The notes under the pieces: generated by a model
Seen by the model: only the letters and a program-made list of their open reading frames with translations
Told to the model about the DNA's origin: nothing
Database searches by the model: none
Made by a program: the position numbers and the translations under genes
Shown here: piece by piece, positions 1 through 8,302 of the stretch
Layout of the letters: every line of letters begins with the position of its first letter
Numbering within the stretch: the first letter of the stretch is position 1
DNA from: CAZNYN01 sp964577295
Lineage (GTDB): Bacteria; Synergistota; Synergistia; Synergistales; Synergistaceae
Direction: 5' to 3'
Assembly (NCBI GenBank): GCA_964577295.1
Contig: CAZNYN010000034.1
Span: 1-20,739, forward strand
Length of the DNA: 20,739 bases

Positions 1-38
1 AGTACGCTTATACCTCCGATAATGCCCATAATTTCCAT
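1..38 (-). CDS. 5' end of an unidentified gene, probably a membrane protein (partial)
   Basis: An ATG at 38 (minus strand) opens a frame reading M-E-I-M-G-I-I-G-G-I-S-V before the window ends. A GAGGGGG Shine-Dalgarno-like stretch lies about 11 nt upstream. The hydrophobic, glycine-rich start would suit a first transmembrane segment. It lies just beyond the terminator of the catabolic cluster, downstream on the same strand. Twelve codons are too few to assign a family; a membrane subunit of a Na+-translocating decarboxylase would fit the neighbouring carboxytransferase gene, but that is only a guess from context. Confidence 0.4.
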   Translation of the reverse strand, partial: MEIMGIIGGISV

Positions 39-83
39 TGCTCAAGTGACCCCCTCAGTTCAAATATTTAATCTGATATTTTA

Positions 84-127
84 AATAAAATGGTGCTGTG
101 GGCGATTTTGAACAGCACCATTTTATT
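84..127 (-). terminator. Strong hairpin terminator of the catabolic cluster
   Basis: A perfect 16-bp inverted repeat (arms 84-99 and 112-127, core TGGTGCTGT/ACAGCACCA) surrounds a 12-nt loop. On the minus strand the descending arm ends in TTTTATTT, giving a U-rich tail 58 nt after the carboxytransferase stop codon. The arms are A/T-rich at the base on both sides, so it could also work in the other direction. It marks the likely 3' end of the long minus-strand transcript. Confidence 0.8.
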
Positions 128-184
128 GCGGCAGAAAAAAATTTGCTCTTTCAGCCGCTCTGTTGTGTGTAGGAACAGGCTTAT

Positions 185-1726
185 TTAAAGAGGAATATTT
201 CCATGCTTGCGCAGAGGGCGTTCTTTTTTTCTGCCCCAAAACATGCGCAGCGTCTGTATTATTTTAATTCTCGACTCTGCAGGCTCGATTACATCCTCAA
301 ATTTTCCAAGCTCTGCGGAGCGGTATGGATTTAAAAATTCCGTCTCGTACTCTTTTCGGTACATTTCTCTGGCTGCGGCAGGGTTTTCCGCCTGTGCTAT
401 TTCATTCTTATAAAGCACTTCAACTGCCGCGTCAGCTCCGACAACAGCACGCTCACAGCTTGGCCAGGCCATGACAAAATCTGCTTTCATGTCTATGCTG
501 CACATTGCCGGAGTAGCACCGCCATAGGATTTTCTGATAGGCATGATAATTTTGGGGACTGTAGCTTCCGCCCATGCGTAGAGTAATTTTGCCCCATGCC
601 TTATGATACCGTCATGTTCCTGGTTGACCCCCGGCAGGTATCCGGGAACGTCTACTATTGACAGCAGCGGAATGTTAAAGGCATCGCATGTTCTGATAAA
701 GCGCGCCGCTTTGCAGGACGCATTGATGTCAAGACAGCCTGCCATGCAGCTGGTCTGATTGGCTACGACACCTACCGGCATGCCTCCCATGCGGATAAAG
801 CCGACAACAATGTTGCGGGCATATATAGGAGAAATTTCAAAGAAGAAGTTGTTGTCCGCTATTTTTGAGATAATGCTTTTAATATCGTAAGCCTTTCGTT
901 TATTTTCCGGGATGATATCATTGAGTTCTTCTATTCTGCGAGAAATATCGTCGTCATTCGGGCAGACAGGCGGGAGCTGCTGACAGTTATCGGGGAAAAA
1001 ACCGAGCAGGCATTTTATCTGTTCGATGCAGTCATAATCGTCTCTTGCCATTAAGTGAGAAAGACCGGATTTTGTACTGTGAGTCATTGCTCCGCCCAAG
1101 GTTTCAAAGTCGACGATTTCACCAGTCACTTCTTTAATGACAGCAGGACCTGTAATGAAGGCTTTGCTGTTCTTGTCAACCATAACTATAAAATCGTTGA
1201 GAGCGGGAGAGTAGGATGCACCGCCGGCACAGCTTCCCATGAGAGCCGATATCTGCGGGATAACGCCCGAAGATGTGACATTGTTGTAAAAGACTGTGCC
1301 GTACACTGATGCTCCGGGCCCTTCCTGGAGTCTGCCGCCGCCGGAGTCGTTGAGTCCGATTATGGGAATACCGGCTTCGAGAGCAAGCTCCTGCATTCTG
1401 GCCAGCTTAAGTCCGTGCATCTCACCCATTGAGCCTCCTAAAACTGTGGCATCCTGAGAGTATGCAAATGCTTTTCTGCCGTTAATGAGGCCATGTCCCG
1501 TAATAATACCGTCGGCGGGCGCATCGGCTTTGTCCATTCCGAACCGTGTCGCCCTTGGTTTTACAAACATGTTGTATTCCACGAAGGTATTGGGGTCAAA
1601 GAGCAGATTTATTCTCTCTCTGGCTGTCAACTTTCCCTTTGTGTGCTGTTTGTTGATTTTCTCCTGTCCGCCCTGCATCATGATGTGCGCTTTTTTATCA
1701 AGCATAGTTTGAAGATTTTGATTCAT
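185..1726 (-). CDS. Acyl-CoA carboxylase/decarboxylase carboxyltransferase subunit (PccB / MmdA family)
   Basis: A 513-residue biotin-dependent carboxyltransferase, full length for the propionyl-CoA carboxylase beta / methylmalonyl-CoA decarboxylase alpha family. It would move a carboxyl group between an acyl-CoA and carboxybiotin. The N-terminal crotonase half has the oxyanion motif GSCAGGASYSP (164-174) and TGPAVIKEVTGE; the C-terminal half has VDVPGYLPG and GIIRHGAKLLYAW, and the protein ends with the family tail KHGNIPL. AGGAG lies just before the ATG. It is the last gene of the cluster; next to the mutase genes it most simply converts methylmalonyl-CoA to propionyl-CoA (or the reverse). 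No biotin carboxylase, biotin carrier or membrane beta subunit is in the window. The segment that normally reads GGAY...AWPTAEIAVMG is altered to GGATPAM...AWPSCERAVVG, so another acyl-CoA substrate is possible. Confidence 0.88.
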   Translation of the reverse strand: MNQNLQTMLDKKAHIMMQGGQEKINKQHTKGKLTARERINLLFDPNTFVEYNMFVKPRATRFGMDKADAPADGIITGHGLINGRKAFAYSQDATVLGGSMGEMHGLKLARMQELALEAGIPIIGLNDSGGGRLQEGPGASVYGTVFYNNVTSSGVIPQISALMGSCAGGASYSPALNDFIVMVDKNSKAFITGPAVIKEVTGEIVDFETLGGAMTHSTKSGLSHLMARDDYDCIEQIKCLLGFFPDNCQQLPPVCPNDDDISRRIEELNDIIPENKRKAYDIKSIISKIADNNFFFEISPIYARNIVVGFIRMGGMPVGVVANQTSCMAGCLDINASCKAARFIRTCDAFNIPLLSIVDVPGYLPGVNQEHDGIIRHGAKLLYAWAEATVPKIIMPIRKSYGGATPAMCSIDMKADFVMAWPSCERAVVGADAAVEVLYKNEIAQAENPAAAREMYRKEYETEFLNPYRSAELGKFEDVIEPAESRIKIIQTLRMFWGRKKERPLRKHGNIPL

Positions 1727-1800
1727 ATTACCAGTCTCCTAAACTCTGATTTTTGTAACGATATCCGCCGGCACCACCGCATTTCTCCGGCTGCGCAAAG

Positions 1801-1836
1801 CGGCTGCGGTATGGACGTTATTTCGCGCCGCAGCCG
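1801..1836 (-). other. Intergenic hairpin between amidohydrolase and carboxyltransferase genes
   Basis: A 9-bp GC-only inverted repeat (CGGCTGCGG at 1801-1809, CCGCAGCCG at 1828-1836) with an 18-nt loop sits in the 135-nt gap between two cluster genes. There is no U-tract after it on the minus strand, so it is more likely an mRNA-stability or processing element than a terminator. This is the longest gap inside the cluster. Confidence 0.45.
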
Positions 1837-1861
1837 TGCCTGATAAGTATTATCTGTTCCG

Positions 1862-2854
1862 CTAGACTAGCCCCTTCCATGGGCTCAAGTCCAGACCGCA
1901 CTTTTCAAATCTTTCGCCGAGGAAGTTCAGCGCGTTTTTGTACATGACTTTTTCCATGACCCCGGGTCTCAAATCCAGTTCTTCCCACTGTTTCAGAATC
2001 TCGCTGAGTTTGAATACACCCCACTCTGAGCCGAAGATAAATTTGTCCTGCAGGCGTCTGTTCATGTCATATGTCATGCAGTGAGGAAAATATTTTGGCC
2101 ACATGCCCGATGTTTCCCGCATGACGTTCGCCTTGTGCATAGCTACGTGGTTGATGACTTCCGGCCAAGGTTCCCCGACGTGAAGGGCTATTATTTTGAG
2201 GTGCGGAAAATCCGCCGCGACTTCATCCACATCGAGCGGCTGGCAGTAGGTCATGCTGTAAAGACCGTCTCCGCCCGGCGCTCCGCTGCCCATTCCCGTG
2301 TAGCCTATATGGAACTGAACCGGCGCTCCGAGCTGCTGGCACAGATCCCACAATGGGTAGAACTGTTTGTCATTTACACGGAATTTTTGTGTGCACTGCT
2401 GAAATTTAAGTCCTACAAGCTTCAGTTCGACAAGAGCCCTTTCCGCTTCCAGAAGGGCTTTCTGCCCCTGCCATGGGTCAACCGAGCCCCACGCACCGAA
2501 GAACGCATCGGGAAATTCCTGCCATAAACCGTATACAAAGTCATTTTTTGTGGGCGGTTCCCCCATGCCGCTCGACGCATCCCAGCCTACGGGCTGCATT
2601 TTTACGCCGTGCGCAAGGGCATCATTCGCCATTACTTCTCTTCCCGTCTCATCGAACTCGGCTTTTAAGTCATCAAGTGTTCCTTTGCCCGACTTGCCGA
2701 CCCAATTTGGCTGTGTGTACTTTCTGGATGCGAGCATCGCCTTCATTGCCGGCGGATATCCCCCTGCAACAAACGGATGAGCATGAACGTCGATTATATG
2801 GTATCCTCTTTCTTCAAGAGTTTTTGGTGTTCTGTCTTCCTGCGGTTTTGTCAT
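1862..2854 (-). CDS. Amidohydrolase-2 family metal-dependent hydrolase or decarboxylase
   Basis: A 330-residue TIM-barrel protein of the amidohydrolase-related family (ACMSD / gamma-resorcylate decarboxylase / pyrone lactonase relatives). Visible metal ligands are the HxH of IDVHAHP (His24, His26), His182 in QFHIGYTG after strand 5, and His225 in IIALHVGE. At the position of the usual strand-8 Asp (FGSD/FGTD) it reads FGSEWGVF, giving Glu277. Family members hydrolyse cyclic lactones or amides, or decarboxylate ring acids; in this cluster a ring-opening or decarboxylation step is likely. The start is supported by GAAAGGAG. Gaps are 44 nt to the crotonase gene upstream and 135 nt to the carboxyltransferase gene downstream. 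Substrate unknown. Confidence 0.8.
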   Translation of the reverse strand: MTKPQEDRTPKTLEERGYHIIDVHAHPFVAGGYPPAMKAMLASRKYTQPNWVGKSGKGTLDDLKAEFDETGREVMANDALAHGVKMQPVGWDASSGMGEPPTKNDFVYGLWQEFPDAFFGAWGSVDPWQGQKALLEAERALVELKLVGLKFQQCTQKFRVNDKQFYPLWDLCQQLGAPVQFHIGYTGMGSGAPGGDGLYSMTYCQPLDVDEVAADFPHLKIIALHVGEPWPEVINHVAMHKANVMRETSGMWPKYFPHCMTYDMNRRLQDKFIFGSEWGVFKLSEILKQWEELDLRPGVMEKVMYKNALNFLGERFEKCGLDLSPWKGLV

Positions 2855-2898
2855 GATTTTTGCTCTCCTTTCGGAACTAATTCATGATTATTAAAAAA

Positions 2899-3684
2899 TC
2901 AGCGGTATTGGGCAACGTTGGGATCTCTTTTTTCTCTGAACGCCTTGCCGCACTCTTTGGCCTCGTCTGTTTCAAAATACATATTAAGCGCGACTCCCGC
3001 CATTGACTGAATGCCCCATACGGAGTCGGTGTCCGCATTGAAGGACATTTTGAGCGCTGCCAGCGATGTCGGACTGTGCTTAACAATAGTGTCAACCCAT
3101 CTGTCTGTCTCTTCCATCAGTTCTTCGGGTGCCGCTACAGCGTTGACCAGCCCCATCTGCATGCACTCTTCCGCACTGTATTTTCTGCACAGATACCAGA
3201 ATTCTCTCGCTTTTTTCTCCCCGACTATACGGGAGAGGTACGCGCTTCCGTATCCCGCATCAAAGCTTCCGACCTTGGGCCCCACCTGTCCGAACTTGGC
3301 GGAAGATGACGCTATGGTAATGTCGCACACTGCATGAAGAACATGTCCTCCGCCTATCGCATAGCCGTTTACCGCTGCTATCACAGGCTTCGGAATGGTA
3401 CGAACGATATGCAGGAGCTGAGCAAAGAGGCTTGGCATAGGAAGTTTTTCAATGGGGCAGGCATCAGAATCGACTTCTTCCGGAGCTCCTCCTATTGTGA
3501 AAGCTTTATTGCCCGCACCGGTTATTATGACGGCTCCGACTTCCTTATCCGTCCAAGCACTTTGAAGCGCGCTTATCATTTCGCTCAAAGTATGGTTGGT
3601 GAACATATTCATCTTATCCGCTCTGTTAATTGTAATTTTTGCCCTGTTATTATACTTTTCGTATAGTATATCCTGAAATTCCAT
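2899..3684 (-). CDS. MenB/BadI-like crotonase, probable ring-cleaving beta-ketoacyl-CoA hydrolase
   Basis: A 261-residue enoyl-CoA hydratase/isomerase-family protein. Segments such as GYAIGGGHVLH (108-117), FGQVGPKVGSFDAGYGSAYL (131-150) and GEKKAREFWYLCRKYS closely match MenB (naphthoate synthase) and BadI (2-ketocyclohexane-1-carboxyl-CoA hydrolase of Rhodopseudomonas palustris). MenB makes and BadI breaks a ring C-C bond in a CoA thioester. With no menaquinone genes nearby and thiolase, ligase and CoA-transferase genes in the same cluster, ring opening is the better guess. The oxyanion loop that is CSGGDQ in MenB reads FTIGGAPEE here (62-70), so active-site chemistry may differ. GGAGG precedes the ATG. 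Located between the thiolase and amidohydrolase genes. Confidence 0.82.
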   Translation of the reverse strand: MEFQDILYEKYNNRAKITINRADKMNMFTNHTLSEMISALQSAWTDKEVGAVIITGAGNKAFTIGGAPEEVDSDACPIEKLPMPSLFAQLLHIVRTIPKPVIAAVNGYAIGGGHVLHAVCDITIASSSAKFGQVGPKVGSFDAGYGSAYLSRIVGEKKAREFWYLCRKYSAEECMQMGLVNAVAAPEELMEETDRWVDTIVKHSPTSLAALKMSFNADTDSVWGIQSMAGVALNMYFETDEAKECGKAFREKRDPNVAQYR

Positions 3685-3733
3685 ATCCGTAACAACCTCC
3701 TTTTTTAACGAATAATGAACTGAGGAGAAACTC

Positions 3734-4918
3734 TTACACTCTGATTATGAAGGCCTCGCTTTCACCGACTCCGCCGCATATCGTGCAAAGTCCGTAACCG
3801 CCGCCGCGGCGTCTCAGTTCATATGCCATTGTCATTACCAAACGCCCGCCTGTAGCACCTGTCGGATGTCCTATGGCGATTGCGCCTCCGTTGATATTTG
3901 TCTTTGCCCTTATAGCTTCGACCTTTGCCGGATCACTGTCACCCAGCAGCAATGTTGACGCAAGAGGCATTACGGCAAAAGCTTCGTTGATCTCTATCAT
4001 GTCCATCTGATCTATTGTCATGCCCGCTTTTGCGAGAGCTTTCTGCGCCGCGAATGCGGGAATTGTGGCGATATATTTGGGGTGTCCGGAGGCCTGAGCA
4101 TGAGCCACAAATGTCGCAAGAGGCTCCGTGCCGCGGCGTGCCGCCTCGCTTTCGCTCATGAGAACAAGTCCGCTGGCTCCTGTGTTGAGGCCGGGTGCAT
4201 TGCCCGCTGTGACGGTAGGGCTCTCGTTTACTGTCTTGAGTTTCGCAAGGGCTTCAAGTGTTGTGTCGGGACGAGGAGACTGGTCTTCGGATATGACTAC
4301 GTCGCCTTTTTTTGTCTCTATTACGTAAGGAAGTATTTCTTCATTAAATTTGCCCGCCTCATGCGCCTTTTTATAGAGCATCTGGCTGCGGTACGCCCAC
4401 TCGTCCTGCATCTCGCGGGTAATGCCGTTCTGGAGACCGACTTCTCCCGCCTGCTTCGCCCGTGATTCCCCTGTGTAGGGGCATGAGACAACCATGATAT
4501 CTTTAAGAGTGATGTGTCCCATGCGTTTGCCCCAGCGCAGGTCTTCCAGGAAGTATGGAACGTTGCTCATGTTTTCGGAGCCGCCGCCTATTGTTATTTT
4601 TGCGTCTCCGACTTCAATGGCGCGTTTTGCCATAGCTATTGCGACCATTGAGGAGCAGCAGGCACGGTCTACCGTTGTCGAGTTATTTTCCGTGGGCATT
4701 CCTGCGGCAAGAGTTATCTGGCGCGCTATGGAGCGATTTGCCGTCGGCATGTTGATGCCTATGTATGTCTCGTCTATTTCGGACGGATCCACATTAGCCC
4801 TTTTTATTATTTCCTTTACTACTGTCGAGCCAAGCTGAACCGTTGTCTCACTGCGCATCGGCCCTCCGAATTTGTCAAATGGTGTGCGTACAGCAGAAGC
4901 TATTATTACTTTTTCCAT
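3734..4918 (-). CDS. Thiolase (acetyl-CoA acyltransferase family)
   Basis: A 394-residue thiolase, normal length. The acyl-accepting cysteine is Cys87 in VDRACCSSM (family pattern VNxxCxSG). The NEAF motif is present (EINEAFAV), the catalytic His is His351 in IGHPTGATGGR, and the second catalytic Cys is Cys381 in TICGGVGE, where the glycine-rich tail appears slightly shorter than the usual CIGGGxG. It would split a 3-oxoacyl-CoA with CoA; in this cluster it plausibly acts after hydrolytic ring opening, for instance to release acetyl-CoA and a dicarboxylyl-CoA. An AAGGTGA ribosome-binding sequence precedes the ATG. Confidence 0.9.
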   Translation of the reverse strand: MEKVIIASAVRTPFDKFGGPMRSETTVQLGSTVVKEIIKRANVDPSEIDETYIGINMPTANRSIARQITLAAGMPTENNSTTVDRACCSSMVAIAMAKRAIEVGDAKITIGGGSENMSNVPYFLEDLRWGKRMGHITLKDIMVVSCPYTGESRAKQAGEVGLQNGITREMQDEWAYRSQMLYKKAHEAGKFNEEILPYVIETKKGDVVISEDQSPRPDTTLEALAKLKTVNESPTVTAGNAPGLNTGASGLVLMSESEAARRGTEPLATFVAHAQASGHPKYIATIPAFAAQKALAKAGMTIDQMDMIEINEAFAVMPLASTLLLGDSDPAKVEAIRAKTNINGGAIAIGHPTGATGGRLVMTMAYELRRRGGGYGLCTICGGVGESEAFIIRV

Positions 4919-4944
4919 AATTTATTCACCTTACCTTTTAATTT

Positions 4945-6153
4945 TTATATGATTTTTTTATCGTGAAGATTTGCAATCTTTTCCGCGTTGTATCCCAAAG
5001 CAGCAAGAACTTCGTCTGTATCGGCCCCGAGGTTTGGAAGCGGTGTGTACTCCGCTTCGTGCCCCTCCATCTTTATCGGGCAGCCGACAACGGTAAGTTT
5101 TCCGACAATCGGATCCGGTATGCTGACAAGCAGGTCTCTTTTTGCAATATGCGGGCAGTGGGCGACTTCTTCAGCATTCTGTATCGGGCCGCATGGAAGT
5201 CCGTTTGCCATAAGAATCTCACACGCCTCAATCTTTGTCTTGTCGGCAAGCCATTCATTGATTATCGGTCTGATAAGTGTCTCCATGTGAGCTCCGCGCC
5301 CCGGTCCGGACTGAATCTCAGGATTATCGAGCAGCTCTGTGTGCCCTATGGCAGTCAGGAATTTTTTCCACATGGATTCAGTAGGTACTATGAGAGCCAC
5401 ATAGCCGTCCTTGCATGCGAAAGGACCCCACGGAGCTATGAGCTTATCCGGCCCGCGGTTTACTATACTTCCCGTAAATGAATAGATATTATGAGATCTT
5501 TCCGCAAGAGCTACCATACAGTCATACATAGAAACGTCAAAAAATTCGCCCTTGCCTGTTTTAAGCTTGTTAATATAGCCTAGCATAGCCGCATATGCCG
5601 CATACACTCCTGTGCCCGAATCCCCGAGTGCAAAGCCGAGCCATGTCGGCGGGCCCATGGGATCGCTTCCGCATGTATGCATAAGCCCCGCCATAGCCTG
5701 AGCTATTATGTCGTAGGCAAGGCGTTTCGAAAACGGGCCTTCATACTTCTTTGAACGTCCGAAGCCGCTTATTGCAACATATACAGCTCCGGGATTTATT
5801 TCCTTAATTTTTTCATATGTGAAACCGAGTTTATCCATGAGGCCGGGCTTTAGGTTTTCAATAATTATCTCTGTGTCGCGGATAAGATCCCAAAGTATCG
5901 CCTGACCTTCCGGTGACTGCATGTCTACGGTCACGCTTTTTTTGCCGCGGTTGAAGCGCGCAAAATAGCCGCTCTGAACCTCGCCGCTCTCATTTTTGAG
6001 CAGAGGAGCCATTTCACGCGCCGTGTCACCGCTTCCGGGACGTTCCACTTTTATGACGCAGGCGCCCTGGTCTGCCAGCATCATTGTACAGGTCGGGCCT
6101 GCGACCTGCTGTTCTATTCCGAGTACTTTCACACCATCGAGTATTCCCACCAT
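4945..6153 (-). CDS. Family III CoA transferase (CaiB/BaiF type)
   Basis: A 402-residue CaiB/BaiF/formyl-CoA-transferase family protein. The N-terminus (GVKVLGIEQQVAGPTCTMMLADQGA, in two parts) and the GEFFDVSMYD segment are typical. The catalytic aspartate is Asp178 in ALGDSGTGVY, which forms an acyl-aspartyl anhydride in the family. It would transfer CoA between carboxylic acids in the cytoplasm, activating the substrate or recycling CoA from a product. It lies 26 nt upstream of the thiolase gene and is preceded by GGAGG. The cluster also encodes an AMP-forming ligase and a family I CoA transferase, so the exact acid pair cannot be told. Confidence 0.9.
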   Translation of the reverse strand: MVGILDGVKVLGIEQQVAGPTCTMMLADQGACVIKVERPGSGDTAREMAPLLKNESGEVQSGYFARFNRGKKSVTVDMQSPEGQAILWDLIRDTEIIIENLKPGLMDKLGFTYEKIKEINPGAVYVAISGFGRSKKYEGPFSKRLAYDIIAQAMAGLMHTCGSDPMGPPTWLGFALGDSGTGVYAAYAAMLGYINKLKTGKGEFFDVSMYDCMVALAERSHNIYSFTGSIVNRGPDKLIAPWGPFACKDGYVALIVPTESMWKKFLTAIGHTELLDNPEIQSGPGRGAHMETLIRPIINEWLADKTKIEACEILMANGLPCGPIQNAEEVAHCPHIAKRDLLVSIPDPIVGKLTVVGCPIKMEGHEAEYTPLPNLGADTDEVLAALGYNAEKIANLHDKKII

Positions 6154-6195
6154 GACTACTACCTCCGTAATTTAGAATATTGATGCCGCTGTCAG

Positions 6196-6645
6196 CTAAA
6201 TATTTGACTTTCTCTCTATTAGCTCGCTTCCCATATCTTCGACAAGTTTTTCTGCCTTTATCATTGCAACTTGTTCAAATGTAAAATCAGTAACTTCGTC
6301 AAGCGGTGTTCCGGGACCGAAAACTCCGCTCACTCCCTGAGCCATAAGCCCTGGGATATCCTGCTGGGGAATAATTCCGCCAAGCACATAAACTACGTCT
6401 TCAATGCCGTGTTCCTTGACTTTATTTATAATCTTCGGCACGAGCGTGTTGTGCGCGCCAGAGAGCAGACTCACCCCCACAACATCAACCTTTTCGCGCT
6501 CGACGATATCGGCTATATCCTCCGGAGTGGCCTGGAGACCTGTGTAAATGACTTCCGCTCCGGCCTCCTCAAAGGCACGGGCCACAACTTTCGCTCCTCT
6601 GTCATGTCCGTCAAGGCCTGGTTTTGAAATAAGAACTTTTACCAT
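6196..6645 (-). CDS. Methylmalonyl-CoA mutase, B12-binding small subunit
   Basis: A 149-residue stand-alone cobalamin-binding domain. The base-off/His-on motif DGHDRG (12-17) gives His14 as the lower cobalt ligand; SLLSG (about 59-63) and the YVLGG loop complete the family pattern DxHxxG...SxL...GG. It pairs with the catalytic subunit encoded 21 nt upstream, as in two-subunit acyl-CoA mutases of archaea and many anaerobes. A GGAGG lies just before the ATG. No MeaB/ArgK chaperone or methylmalonyl-CoA epimerase gene is in the window. Confidence 0.93.
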   Translation of the reverse strand: MVKVLISKPGLDGHDRGAKVVARAFEEAGAEVIYTGLQATPEDIADIVEREKVDVVGVSLLSGAHNTLVPKIINKVKEHGIEDVVYVLGGIIPQQDIPGLMAQGVSGVFGPGTPLDEVTDFTFEQVAMIKAEKLVEDMGSELIERKSNI

Positions 6646-6666
6646 AGTGAGACCTCCTTTCCGAAG

Positions 6667-8265
6667 TTAATAAATCTTCATCGGTGTGTATTTGCCATAT
6701 ACACCCTTAAGCACATTGCATATCTCGCCCAAAGTGGCATAAGCTTCGGCAGCCTCAATCATCGGCTTACCTAAATTCTCGCCTGCGCGCGCGGCTCTTT
6801 CTATCTCTGCCAGGGCCTTCTTGACCCTATCGTTGTCACGGTTTTCTTTGAGCTTATCAAGACGTGCTTTTTGATTTTTGGCGGTTTCTTCCGAAACGGT
6901 GAAAGCCGCACACTCTATCGGTTTGTCGTCCCTGAACTTGTTGACTCCGACAACTACTCTCTCCTCGTCGTCAACGCTCTTCTGGTATTTGTAGGCGTTT
7001 GCCGCAAGCATCTTCTGCTGGTAGCCCTCTTCTATACACTTGACCGCTCCGCCCTTCTTTTCTATCTCGTCCAGAAGCGCAAAAATATCTTTTTCGATAA
7101 GATTAGTCAGAGATTCTATGGCGTAAGAGCCGCCCAACGGGTCTACCGTGCCTGTTATTCCGGCCTCATAGCCGACTATTTGCTGTGTGCGCAGTGATAT
7201 GGTGACGGCCTCCTGTGTAGGCAGAGACAAAGCTTCGTCATAGGAAGACGTCGCAAGTGTCTGTATACCGCCGGCTATTGCAGCCATAGTCTCTATTGTC
7301 ACTCGTATAACATTATTGACAGGCTGTTCGGCAGTCATTGCGGAACCGTTTGTATAGGCGAAAATCTTAAGTCTCTGAGGTTCTTCGTCGCTCACTCCGT
7401 AGCGTTCTTTCATAATCTTGGCAAAAACTCTGCGTGCTGCGCGGAACTTCGCCACTTCCTCAAGAAAGTCCATCTGAGCTCCGAGGAAGAAGTAACTGTT
7501 CTTTGTCGCCGAGACGATATCGACACCGCGAGCCACGGCCGCATCAAAGTAGGCGATCATATCAGCAACGGTGAAGGCTATCTCCTGTGCGGCAGTAGCT
7601 CCCGCTTCACGAATGTGGTAGCCTGAAACGGCAATTGGCGTCCAGTTAGGCAGGTATTTGCCGCAATATTCAAGCACGTCCACGCTGAGCTTTACCCCTG
7701 CCGCAGGCGGGAAAATATAAGCCCCGCGGCACATATATTCTTTTAGAATATCGTTCTGCAGGAAAAAGCCTATTGTATTTGGGTCTATTTTGTTCTTCTT
7801 GGCGAACGCCACGTAAAAAGCCAGCATTATTATCGAATTTGCATTTGCGGTAGTGCGTATCTGGCGAACTTTTTCAAAAGGAATGCCTTTAAAAAGTGCC
7901 TCGATATCGGCAAGAGAATCTATGGCAACTCCTACCTTGCCCACTTCGCCCTCAGACATAACATCATCCGAGTCATATCCCATCTGGGTCGGAAGGTCTA
8001 ATGCTACTGAAAAACCGGTCTGCCCCTGTTCGATGAGATAACGAAAACGTTCATTCGCCTCTTCTGCCGATGCAAAGCCGGAGTAAAGCCCCATAGTCCA
8101 AAGACTGTCGCGGTACATATTTTCTCTTATGCCTCTGGTGAAAGGGTAGTGGCCGGGCTCGCCGAGCTTTTCGGCAATATCGAAATCGCCGAGATCTTCT
8201 TTGCCATAGACTCTCTTAAGCTCATAGCCGGATAGAGTGGTATGTTTTTTTTCCTCTGTTGCCAT
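6667..8265 (-). CDS. Methylmalonyl-CoA mutase, catalytic large subunit
   Basis: A 532-residue TIM-barrel acyl-CoA mutase subunit lacking its own B12 domain. It should interconvert succinyl-CoA and methylmalonyl-CoA. By alignment from memory to the Propionibacterium enzyme, Tyr61 (LYSGFASAEE) matches Tyr89, Gln170 (LQND) matches Gln197, Arg180 (YMCRGAY) matches the carboxylate-binding Arg207, and Tyr216-His217 (SGYHIREAGAT) match Tyr243-His244. Isobutyryl-CoA mutases carry Phe and Gln at the Tyr89 and Arg207 positions, so this looks methylmalonyl-specific. The stretch after IFPP (AAGVKL) departs from the usual PSMRI. AGGAG precedes the ATG. With the carboxyltransferase it would turn succinyl-CoA into propionyl-CoA. 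Confidence 0.93.
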   Translation of the reverse strand: MATEEKKHTTLSGYELKRVYGKEDLGDFDIAEKLGEPGHYPFTRGIRENMYRDSLWTMGLYSGFASAEEANERFRYLIEQGQTGFSVALDLPTQMGYDSDDVMSEGEVGKVGVAIDSLADIEALFKGIPFEKVRQIRTTANANSIIMLAFYVAFAKKNKIDPNTIGFFLQNDILKEYMCRGAYIFPPAAGVKLSVDVLEYCGKYLPNWTPIAVSGYHIREAGATAAQEIAFTVADMIAYFDAAVARGVDIVSATKNSYFFLGAQMDFLEEVAKFRAARRVFAKIMKERYGVSDEEPQRLKIFAYTNGSAMTAEQPVNNVIRVTIETMAAIAGGIQTLATSSYDEALSLPTQEAVTISLRTQQIVGYEAGITGTVDPLGGSYAIESLTNLIEKDIFALLDEIEKKGGAVKCIEEGYQQKMLAANAYKYQKSVDDEERVVVGVNKFRDDKPIECAAFTVSEETAKNQKARLDKLKENRDNDRVKKALAEIERAARAGENLGKPMIEAAEAYATLGEICNVLKGVYGKYTPMKIY

Positions 8266-8302
8266 GTTTTTTCTCCTCTCGATTTATATTAGTCTTCTAT
8301 AA

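Noticed and set aside
2081..2856. Long open frames on the plus strand opposite the amidohydrolase gene, and similar antisense frames throughout.
   Set aside because: They mirror real genes in other frames, have no recognisable motifs and mostly lack ribosome-binding sites.
6667..8265. Possibility that the mutase is an isobutyryl- or 2-hydroxyisobutyryl-CoA mutase, because the segment after IFPP is unusual (AAGVKL).
   Set aside because: Realigning from the SGYH motif shows that the substrate-contact residues equivalent to Tyr89 and Arg207 are kept (Tyr61, Arg180), which fits methylmalonyl-CoA.
6154..8302. B12 riboswitch for the mutase genes.
   Set aside because: The gaps before the two mutase genes are only 21 and 37 nt, too short for a cobalamin riboswitch, and I see no B12-box-like sequence.
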